The notes beneath the pieces were generated by a model that was not told the DNA's origin, made no database searches, and saw nothing but the letters and a program-made list of their open reading frames with translations. This document shows positions 6,541 to 12,133 of a DNA stretch of 12,133 bases, piece after piece. How positions within the stretch are numbered: position 1 is the stretch's first letter; each line of letters begins with the position of its first letter. The translations under genes were made by a program, and so were the position numbers. Source of the DNA: Dethiosulfatibacter sp. (GTDB lineage: Bacteria > Bacillota_A > Clostridia > Tissierellales > Dethiosulfatibacteraceae); NCBI GenBank assembly GCA_019084435.1, contig JAHRFV010000024.1, forward strand, positions 1 through 12,133, written 5' to 3'.

Positions 6541-6825
6541 ATGAATATTATCGAAAAAGTAAAAGATACTTTTGCCAATTGTGAACATGGTACTATTTAT
6601 TCAAGAAGTGAAATTGTAAAAATGGTAAAAACAAAACATGGAGTAAATGAAGGTAGTATTATTCCAAGTGACTATTGCTACAACCTTACAAACGAGGGTA
6701 TATTGGACAATTCAGATTTAGATAAATTCAAAATTTTTGAGTGGGTATCAAGAGGGAAATATAGGTATTTAGGTGAAAATCATCCTTATGAAGGACCAGT
6801 TTACCGTAATCCTCGTAATAAATGA
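6541..6825 (+). CDS. Small protein, probable winged-helix-like fold, function unknown
   Basis: The product is 94 residues, starting at ATG 6541 with GGAGG (6526-6530) 10 nt upstream. An in-frame ATG at 6454 lacks such a site and would add a low-quality extension. The sequence 'YSRSEIVKMVKTKHG' followed by 'GSIIPSDYCYN', then a 'FEWVSRGKYRYLG' strand pair looks like a small winged-helix DNA-binding module. I associate a similar module with uncharacterised DUFs and with the N-termini of some HNH or restriction-type nucleases. Here it is alone and could be a free-standing regulator or a detached domain. It ends about 190 nt before the glycosylase gene. The fold is an inference and no function is claimed. 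Confidence 0.55.
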   Translation: MNIIEKVKDTFANCEHGTIYSRSEIVKMVKTKHGVNEGSIIPSDYCYNLTNEGILDNSDLDKFKIFEWVSRGKYRYLGENHPYEGPVYRNPRNK

Positions 6826-7013
6826 AAAGTTAGACACTATTAGCAATGCTAACTTGCTTAATTATTTGTTCTTTATCAAAATGATTTGATGGAGATTTGG
6901 AACTGATAATGTTACTTATCGAATGCAATCAAATCCTTCTAATGATATAATCAAGCCTAGAGAAATGAACGGAAGTCTATGTTTATTTAGATTTATTGGG
7001 ATAGGGGGTAAAT

Positions 7014-7778
7014 ATGAATGAAATAGAAGATCAACTGATTATTGATAGTGTTGTACAATATTTGATTGAGCATAATATTGATTTTGAGAATCACGATCTT
7101 ATAAGAAATATCAAGGCTAGAAAAGACGGTAAAACATTTACATTTAATGACAATATCAAAGCTATGATTTACGCACTTTTAAGTAATCAGACAAAATGGA
7201 TGAATATTGCTCCTAAACTTTCTCAAATAGACAAACTGTTTTTTAACTACCAAAAGCATGAAATCCTAAAACGACCACCTGAATATTTTTATGATGGAAT
7301 ATTCAATCTCAAGTGCGGTAATATTGCTACTAAAAAGCAGATGCTGAATTTAAAGGATAATATTTTGATGCTTGAAAAAATAGCGTCTGATTATGGTAGT
7401 CTTGATTTGTTTTATGCAAGTCGTCCAGCTTACCAAATTGCAGAAATGATATCCAGTGGAAAGTATAAGCTTAAGTATGTGGGTTATGCTTTAGCTTGGG
7501 AATTTCTTAGAAATATTGGGATAGATGGTGCAAAACCTGATCTTCATATGCGTAGGATACTTGGTGGAAATAGATTAGGTTATACAGCTAACCCAATAGC
7601 ACAGGAATTGGAAGCCATAAAGATATTTGATAGAATCTCAAATAGTACTGGATATTTAAAATCCTATATAGACATAGTACTTTGGAGTTATTGTGCTGAT
7701 GGTTATGGAGAGGTGTGTACTGCAGACCCAAAATGTCATAAGTGTGTTATAAAGGAATACTGCAATTTTATAGCATAA
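7014..7778 (+). CDS. HhH-GPD superfamily DNA glycosylase (endonuclease III-like, Fe-S cluster)
   Basis: This 254-residue protein is related to endonuclease III / MutY / AlkA base-excision enzymes. Visible features are 'LSNQTKW' at about 56-62 (the Gln-containing motif LSxQ of the family), a divergent helix-hairpin-helix around 155-170, and the catalytic-Asp motif 'KPDLHMRRIL' with Asp176. The C-terminus carries four cysteines (C235, C241, C244, C250) as C-x5-C-x2-C-x5-C, one residue shorter in the first gap than the standard C-x6-C-x2-C-x5-C [4Fe-4S] loop. The hairpin lacks an obvious catalytic Lys, which suggests a monofunctional glycosylase without lyase action. GGGGG (7004-7008) precedes ATG 7014 by 5 nt. 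It stands apart from any housekeeping repair locus, which suggests an accessory role such as removing unusual or foreign bases. Superfamily placement is firm; the substrate is unknown. Confidence 0.8.
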   Translation: MNEIEDQLIIDSVVQYLIEHNIDFENHDLIRNIKARKDGKTFTFNDNIKAMIYALLSNQTKWMNIAPKLSQIDKLFFNYQKHEILKRPPEYFYDGIFNLKCGNIATKKQMLNLKDNILMLEKIASDYGSLDLFYASRPAYQIAEMISSGKYKLKYVGYALAWEFLRNIGIDGAKPDLHMRRILGGNRLGYTANPIAQELEAIKIFDRISNSTGYLKSYIDIVLWSYCADGYGEVCTADPKCHKCVIKEYCNFIA

Positions 7779-7927
7779 TGATTCAAGGTATTTTATAAAT
7801 AGAATTAATTGTATAGAAATAGATTGCTCGCTAGCGAATATCAATGAAAAAATTGACTCTCACCATGGCGCTGAATTCTTTACCTAAATAGATGATTACC
7901 CAAGATAAATAGAAGGGGGCAATTATT

Positions 7928-9583
7928 GTGTTGACCATTGAAGAGTATATTGCTTCAAGAAAGAAAAAGGATAAGTTAGATGAGTTTGATTTTAAGAAGC
8001 ATTCGGAAAACATGGGAGCGGTTATTAAGTATGTCATGGAATAGTTCAACACGTATTTGAACCTGGAAGATTACAGCTACGAGCAAGTTAAAACGCAGCA
8101 GGTGATTGACAGGTTTAAAGAAGGAATCATCGAGAGCTTTCCAAGCACCCATGAATATATCATTGATTATTTCTGGTCAACAAAGAAACGCCTAGACAAG
8201 CTTTTAGAAAATGCCTATAAGGACATTGAAGATATGGACCTGTTTTATTTGCCGGAGGATGACAGAAAGGTTGCGGAGTATGTCTGTAAAAAGAAGTTAG
8301 GGATTGTCGGTACTGAAGAACTAATAAATAATCTGACTACAATGTCAAAAGAATATCGACAGTCTCAAACAGCACCTCCCAGACTGTCCGACATGAAAGA
8401 AATCGACAATGCGGTTTCAGATTGGGTCGTTGAGGTCTATAGAAAACACAAAGTGAATCTGTTAGACTACGCGAGTACGATTTCTTATGAATACCATAAG
8501 AGATACATAGATACCGAATATGATAGGGAATCAGAAACCTTTTACCGGATCAACAAATATGATTATAGGTATCAGGACAATCCTTTCAATATCAATGACA
8601 TATATAACAGAAACATACATCGTGAATTCATAGCCGGCCATAAAGGCGAGCTGGAAATGCTGATCATGTATTATTGGCTGTTTGAAGCAGTACATGATCA
8701 GGATTATTGGCCGGAATATGTGAAACTATCTATCGAGAATGAGAGAGTAAAATATGCCAAGAAGAAGAGAATATTGCGACCGGTGCTTGTTCAAGGATTA
8801 AGCTATCCTATAGATATAAATTCAACCATCAGATATATTGAAACGAAAAATGGCCTGTTGAAAGAGGACCCTGGTCAAGATTATGTGCTTTCAATAACAT
8901 ACGAAAAATCAAGTGATGATGTTTGGAAGGATAAGGATGTATTAGACAACGTCATCAAAAACCTTCACCAAAGCTTCAAACAGTATGGAACGCCATGCCT
9001 ATTGGAATTCTTATCACCCTATGCCATGTCCAATTCGAAAGAGGAATTCTTCGAGAGATATCAACTATTTGAGAAAAGCATGAGACGGTATGACGGAATG
9101 ACAATAGCGGTCATTAATGGCTACACGAAGAAGAACAAAGACAGAAATTATCTTTTTTCAACAGTTGATGATATGGTATGTATAAGAAACACATGCAAAG
9201 AGTTAAAGCTGCAGTTGAAGCTATCTGTAGATTTTACCGACACTAATAGTCGAAACCCAATAAAGAAAAAAATGGATGACACGATCAACACATTCGCAGG
9301 CATGAGAAACTTCATTATTGGGATTCACATCAATCAGATTGATTCATGGGGTGCCATTAGGCATATTTACCACAATGAGAATAGATATGAATATGTCAGC
9401 GCAATGGATTATCCGAAAATGTCAACCTTCATGGCAGGTATAGCAACAATCTTGCAGGACAGCAGAACGAGGTATTTCATACCCACTGCAGTGAAGGATT
9501 CACAAAAGTTGGAAATTCTGATAGATACGCTGCATAGAGCCGGATGCTGCTTTGAAAACGAGGAAACACAAAATGAAGCCTAA
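7928..9583 (+). pseudogene. Large uncharacterised protein interrupted by an in-frame amber codon
   Basis: The complete reading frame runs from GTG 7928, preceded by AGAAGGGGG (7911-7919), through codon 38, a TAG at 8042-8044, and on in the same frame to 9583. That gives about 550 residues if the TAG were sense. The segment around it reads '...IKYVME-stop-FNTYLNLEDY', smoothly protein-like on both sides; a Tyr codon (TAT/TAC) is the simplest ancestor. The downstream part from TTG 8057 (508 residues) has no ribosome-binding site. The N-terminal half is charged and helical. The C-terminal half (about residues 340-540) alternates helices and strands such as 'LKLSVDF' and 'FIIGIHINQID', reminiscent of a xylose-isomerase/AP-endonuclease-type TIM barrel, but this is weak. 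It overlaps the next gene by 11 nt, so the two form an operon. Function unknown; possible explanations of the TAG are decay, read-through or a sequencing error. Confidence 0.6.
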
Positions 9584-10532
9584 TACCTTGAGAGTCAATG
9601 TAGAGGACGAGAAAGAATACAACCGATGGTGCAGGAATATAAAGATAGACGTAAAAAAGAGCCAGTTTCATCCATTGATCAATAAACACAATATTGAAAT
9701 TGAAAACAGAAAAGCAATACAAAAGAACAAATTCAAAGAATTCTTACCTTTTAGCGTAAGACATAGACTGAGCCATGAAGAATATTCGGTAAATGGATCA
9801 GTTCTTAATATAGATGTTTCAGATGAACAAAGGAATAGAGCCTATGGTTTTATGAACTGCTTTATTGAAATGGTACAGGCATTGGGAGGATCAGTCAGTG
9901 TAGACCTGCGATATGATGACAATACCGTGATTCGGTTTCCCCACTGTACTTTCGAGTGCTCTCTGATTGAAAAAAGAGGTAAATTTAGAGATATCAAGTC
10001 AAAAGACGAAAAGACAATGAGACCATCATACGCCACCATATATACAGGCAGATTTGTTTTTAAGATTCAATCTGTCATTAATGGTGAGAAACAACCAAAT
10101 GAAATGGTTTATGATGAAGAATGCCTATCGTTGCATAATCAGATTGCAGAAATGTTTATTGCCATTCGTCCCATATTGGTAGATTCGATTCATAAAAGCA
10201 TTGAACTGGAAAGACAGCGTGAAGAAGAATATAGGTTATTGGAATTGAAATGGGAAAAAGAAAAAGAAGAAAAAGAGCTTAAAAAACAGAGAGAGAATAG
10301 AATCAGGCAGCAAACTATAATTGAGAAACATATAGAAAAATGGGAGTATTTAAAATCGGTAGAATTCTATGTGAATGAAATCAGATCCTATGGGGAAGGA
10401 CAGTCTGAAAGAGATAAGGAACTAATGGATAGGTATTGTGACTATGTTCAAGGGCTATTTGATAAAAATGATTTTCTTAAAGAGATAATCAGATTTATTC
10501 AACAAGAAATTGACATTGATGATTTAGAATAG
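9573..10532 (+). CDS. Coiled-coil protein of unknown function, coupled to the gene at 7928
   Basis: This 319-residue cytosolic protein starts at ATG 9573, inside the end of the previous gene (11-nt overlap, stop 9581-9583), with GAGGA just upstream. Translational coupling is likely. After an N-terminal basic region with 'HPLINKHN' comes a globular domain, including 'RAYGFMNCFIEMVQALGGSVSV' in two parts (about 90-112), and beta strands with 'TIYTGRFVFKI'. A long charged coiled coil (about 211-255, rich in Glu/Lys/Arg) and a C-terminal helical domain follow. This order (HP-L motif, 'ALxxLGGSV', 'GRLxFxI', coiled coil, IR-type tail) matches a family I have seen in mobile and accessory regions but which has no assigned function. 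Its upstream partner carries an amber codon, so its expression may depend on reinitiation. The two genes may form a complex; that is inference. Confidence 0.7.
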   Translation: MKPNTLRVNVEDEKEYNRWCRNIKIDVKKSQFHPLINKHNIEIENRKAIQKNKFKEFLPFSVRHRLSHEEYSVNGSVLNIDVSDEQRNRAYGFMNCFIEMVQALGGSVSVDLRYDDNTVIRFPHCTFECSLIEKRGKFRDIKSKDEKTMRPSYATIYTGRFVFKIQSVINGEKQPNEMVYDEECLSLHNQIAEMFIAIRPILVDSIHKSIELERQREEEYRLLELKWEKEKEEKELKKQRENRIRQQTIIEKHIEKWEYLKSVEFYVNEIRSYGEGQSERDKELMDRYCDYVQGLFDKNDFLKEIIRFIQQEIDIDDLE

Positions 10533-10607
10533 TTGTTGTGTGTTGTCGTTTGCCAACTACAAGTAAAAATTGATCATGAAAATATTGTAATACTAGGAGT
10601 TGAAGCA

Positions 10608-11434
10608 ATGGATTGGATTTACGAGAAAGCCGAGGATAATTCAAGCCGGTATGTTCTTGGAAAAGAAGGTAAAAAACCTCTTATTTGCATTGGAGTAAAT
10701 CCGAGTAATGCTGAGCCAGAAAAATTAGATAACACTCTTAAGTCAGTGGAGAGGGTTGCCGAGGCAAATGGGTATGATAGTTGGATTATGTTGAATATTT
10801 ACCCTCAAAGAGCCACCGATCCAAATGATCTACATAGTCAAATAAACTTCGATTTAGACTATGAAAACATTTCACACATTGCAAAATCATCATAAAGCAT
10901 AACAACCCAGAAATTTGGGCAGCTTGGGGTACGCTCATCAACAAAAGACCATATTTGGTTAATTGTTTATTTGAAATAGTTGAATTATCAAAACGGTATG
11001 ACTGTAAATGGTTTAAAGCAGGTCCTGTTTCAAAAGAAGGACATCCTCATCATCCATTATATTTAGAGAAAAATGCTCAACTGAAACCTTTTGACATTGA
11101 TGGATATATTATAAAGACAAGTGTCAAACAGTTATTTGGTTATATTAAATTATTAAAGGACTATAGCGTTGATTTTGAATCCGATTTTATCAGGAGTTTT
11201 TACCAATCGGGTTTAATGGATATTCAATATCTTGAGCATATGACAACTAGACCAATATGTATTGAAGAAGAAATGAAGCACTTGGATAATGCTGATTATG
11301 CTTTTTCGCGAGTATTATTAACGGCAATCATGAGGGAAGACTATTTTGATAATGGTTCATTAATGGAGCGGATTAAGAATGGAGATCTAGTGAGAGTCCT
11401 GAAGAAACTCAAAAAGCTATATCTTAGCACTTAG
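10608..11434 (+). pseudogene. DUF1643-DUF6508 fusion protein, frameshifted
   Basis: The gene starts at ATG 10608 (AGGAG 10595-10599, 8 nt upstream). The first part reads as the N-terminal half of DUF1643 (PF07799): 'ICIGVNPSNA', 'LNIYPQRATDPNDLH'. At about 10883-10886 the frame breaks in a run of four As: the zero frame ends at TAA 10890-10892, while the -1 frame continues as 'NNPEIWAAWGTLI' and 'GHPHHPLYL', the expected second half of DUF1643. One extra A would give an intact protein of about 275 residues. After the DUF1643 part, the last 100 residues ('SFYQSGLMD' to 'LVRVLKKLKKL') resemble DUF6508. Neither domain has an established function. From 10955 a shorter ORF could still give the C-terminal half. 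A true deletion, a sequencing error in the A-run, or frameshifting at A-AAA are the possibilities. Confidence 0.75.
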
Positions 11435-11440
11435 TTTGGA

Positions 11441-11737
11441 ATGATAACACTTATACAATTCAAGAATGAAAGAAAGAATCAAGAGATAGAGTTGACCATT
11501 GGATTGAAAAACTGCGCCTTGGATTACGAGACAGCTAGTAAAATAAGAGCGTTTATTGAGGCTGTTAGAAATAACAAGAATGATAACAAAGATAAGGGAG
11601 ACTGGATAGAGTGGGCGAACAAGAAAGCGGATTGGTATGATCCCTCTATTGCATATGAAGATGAACTCCTGGGTGTTAGAGACCATGGCAAGGATGAGGA
11701 GTATAAGAAATTGGAAAAATCATATAGGTATTGGTGA
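11441..11737 (+). CDS. Small protein resembling a detached C-terminal domain
   Basis: The product is 98 residues from ATG 11441, 6 nt after the DUF6508 stop, with only a weak AGTTTGGA upstream. The charged, helical sequence contains 'ASKIRAFIEAVR' and 'DWIEWANKKADWYDP'. I associate this pattern with the C-terminal ends of long coiled-coil proteins of the same kind as the product at 9573. Those typically end with an IRxFxxAV helix and a 'WxxWAxxxADxxDP' tail. The 319-residue protein at 9573 lacks the second motif. This ORF could therefore be a remnant of another copy whose front has been lost, or a small independent gene. I cannot assign a function. Confidence 0.45.
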   Translation: MITLIQFKNERKNQEIELTIGLKNCALDYETASKIRAFIEAVRNNKNDNKDKGDWIEWANKKADWYDPSIAYEDELLGVRDHGKDEEYKKLEKSYRYW

Positions 11738-11791
11738 AAGGTAAAATAGAGAAGTATTCATAGAAAAAGATTTTAAAAATGAATGTTTACC

Positions 11792-11820
11792 TTGTACCGA
11801 CCAGCATAATAAATTATAAT
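11792..11820 (+). promoter_or_regulatory. Promoter of leader/RNA copy B
   Basis: The -35 box TTGTAC (11792-11797) is 17 nt from a perfect TATAAT (11815-11820). The conserved repeat starts 8 nt later, at 11829, exactly as in copy A (1797-1833). The sequence between the boxes is not conserved, while the boxes and spacing are, which supports real promoter function. Confidence 0.65.
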
Positions 11821-11826
11821 TGACAT

Positions 11827-11896
11827 ATGTTCAAGGGGTTGAATGAATTGGGGGATATACACAATCGGATAAAAGGCAACAAGATTTATAAGCCTT
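11827..11896 (+). ncRNA. Putative leader RNA (copy B)
   Basis: This is the second copy of the element at 1832-1926. It keeps the hairpin TTCAA-GGGG-TTGAA (11830-11843), the conserved block, and a second hairpin AAGGC (11873-11877) / GCCTT (11892-11896), here perfect without the bulge seen in copy A. No T-run terminator follows. An SD and ATG (11948) for a short ORF lie about 50 nt downstream, so here it would act as a 5' leader. The class is unrecognised. Confidence 0.4.
11829..11868 (+). repeat. Direct repeat, copy B (partner at 1834-1873)
   Basis: This block matches 1834-1873 at 37 of 40 positions in the same orientation. The last supported ORF of the accessory region ends 92 nt before it, and the insertion sequence starts about 125 nt after it. 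Confidence 0.85.
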
Positions 11897-11947
11897 AGAA
11901 TGAGATTTAATGAAGCTCGCTTAAAGCTGACGATAAAGGAGTTAGAT

Positions 11948-11998
11948 ATGCAAATGGATCAATTAGGTAGTGATAAAACTCTTGCTACACAAAGATAA
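11948..11998 (+). pseudogene. 5' end of a gene cut off by the IS256-like insertion
   Basis: AAAGGAG upstream (about 11936-11942) and ATG 11948 open a frame of 16 codons beginning 'MQMDQLGSDKT'. Its stop codon TAA (11996-11998) lies inside the GATAAAG start of the insertion sequence at 11994. The native gene therefore appears interrupted after about 15 codons, and the rest may lie beyond the far end of the IS outside the window. The encoded product is unrecognised. Confidence 0.5.
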
Positions 11999-12010
11999 AG
12001 TCCGTATAAT
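11982..12010 (+). promoter_or_regulatory. Hybrid promoter formed at the IS junction
   Basis: The IS end carries a perfect TATAAT (12005-12010). Exactly 17 nt upstream, in the target DNA, is TTGCTA (11982-11987). The insertion thus created a -35/-10 pair directed into the transposase gene, with transcription starting near 12017. Confidence 0.5.
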
Positions 12011-12053
12011 GGTGTAAAAAGAAACTTCAAATAAAAATGAGCCAAAATGCTCG

Positions 12054-12097
12054 TCCTCGGTTAAAATATAAGTACTACCCAAATACCTAACTGAGGA
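12054..12097 (+). promoter_or_regulatory. Hairpin sequestering the transposase ribosome-binding site
   Basis: TCCTCGGTTA (12054-12063) pairs with TAACTGAGGA (12088-12097), 10 bp with one G-T wobble and a 24-nt loop. The 3' arm contains most of the Shine-Dalgarno sequence GAGGAG (12093-12098). Long transcripts could fold this way and limit transposase translation, as known in principle for other insertion sequences. Confidence 0.55.
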
Positions 12098-12107
12098 GAT
12101 GAACAAA

Positions 12108-12133
12108 ATGGCTCAATTAAATATTACACTGGA
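12108..12133 (+). CDS. IS256-family (mutator) transposase, N-terminus only
   Basis: Only eight codons are present, ATG 12108 onward, reading 'MAQLNITL', preceded by GAGGAG (12093-12098). This opening, 10 nt after a good ribosome-binding site and inside an IS256-type end, matches the N-terminus common in IS256-family DDE transposases of Clostridia. The DDE catalytic core is outside the window, so activity cannot be judged. Confidence 0.7.

Larger units (their letters stand above)
11994..12133 (+). mobile_element. Left end of an IS256-family insertion sequence (partial)
   Basis: The terminal inverted repeat begins around GATAAAGTCCGTATAAT (11994-12010), which agrees with the IS256 left terminal repeat as I remember it. 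It is followed at 12108 by the start of a mutator-type transposase. The element runs off the window, so its right end and the 8-9 bp target duplication cannot be checked. It interrupts the short ORF at 11948. Confidence 0.75.

Noticed and set aside
6840..6852. Hairpin TTAGC-AAT-GCTAA just after the gene at 6541
   Set aside because: Only 5 bp and no T-run follows, so it is not a convincing terminator.
7828..7837. 10-bp palindrome TCGCTAGCGA upstream of the gene at 7928
   Set aside because: It could be an operator, but a single short palindrome with no convincing promoter next to it is not enough to call.
1..12133. CRISPR array, tRNA or rRNA genes
   Set aside because: No regularly spaced repeats and no cloverleaf-like or rRNA-like sequence were seen on either strand; the only clear long repeat is the pair at 1834 and 11829.

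Overview
The window looks like an accessory (genomic-island) region of a low-GC Bacillota genome, most likely a member of the Clostridia. The evidence is strong AAGGAG/GGAGG ribosome-binding sites, frequent GTG starts, AT-rich spacers with consensus vegetative promoters, and gene families typical of gut/anaerobic Firmicutes: a Lachnospiraceae-type surface protein, an LHH toxin with SUKH immunity, and an IS256-type element. All supported genes are on the + strand. The exact genus cannot be read from the sequence.

Layout. (1) 1-1217: a metabolic gene, a metal-dependent cyclase/kynurenine-formamidase-like hydrolase, with its own TTGACA-N17-TACAAT promoter and a clean terminator. (2) 1275-1800: a decayed scar holding the C-terminal remnant of a large serine recombinase, a terminator and meaningless coding shards. 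(3) 1797-1926: a promoter followed by a short putative RNA (about 95 nt) that ends in a terminator. The same promoter-plus-leader unit recurs about 10 kb downstream at 11792-11896. (4) 2125-5972: a surface-protein / lipoprotein-nuclease / immunity operon, followed by a tiny membrane peptide. (5) 6105-7778: small uncharacterised genes and an endonuclease III-like HhH-GPD DNA glycosylase. (6) 7928-10532: a two-gene operon of unknown function whose first gene carries an in-frame amber codon. (7) 10608-11737: a frameshifted DUF1643-DUF6508 fusion and a small gene resembling a C-terminal fragment. (8) 11792-12133: the second copy of the promoter/leader unit, then a small ORF cut off by the left end of an IS256-family insertion sequence whose transposase begins at 12108 and runs off the window.

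How the parts fit. The best-supported functional unit is 2125-5756. A single-pass surface protein of unknown function is followed 17 nt later by a lipoprotein carrying a C-terminal LHH (HNH/Endo VII superfamily) nuclease, and 1 nt later by a SUKH (SMI1/KNR4) immunity protein. This is a polymorphic toxin-immunity arrangement with an unusual lipid-anchored toxin. The stretch from 7014 onward has the look of a decaying defence/cargo island: an orphan glycosylase, an unknown two-gene operon with a nonsense mutation, a frameshifted DUF1643-DUF6508 gene, fragments and an IS. The least expected signal is the duplicated promoter plus structured leader at the two ends of the island. The sequence cannot say whether it is a small RNA, a regulatory leader or a trace of how the island was assembled.
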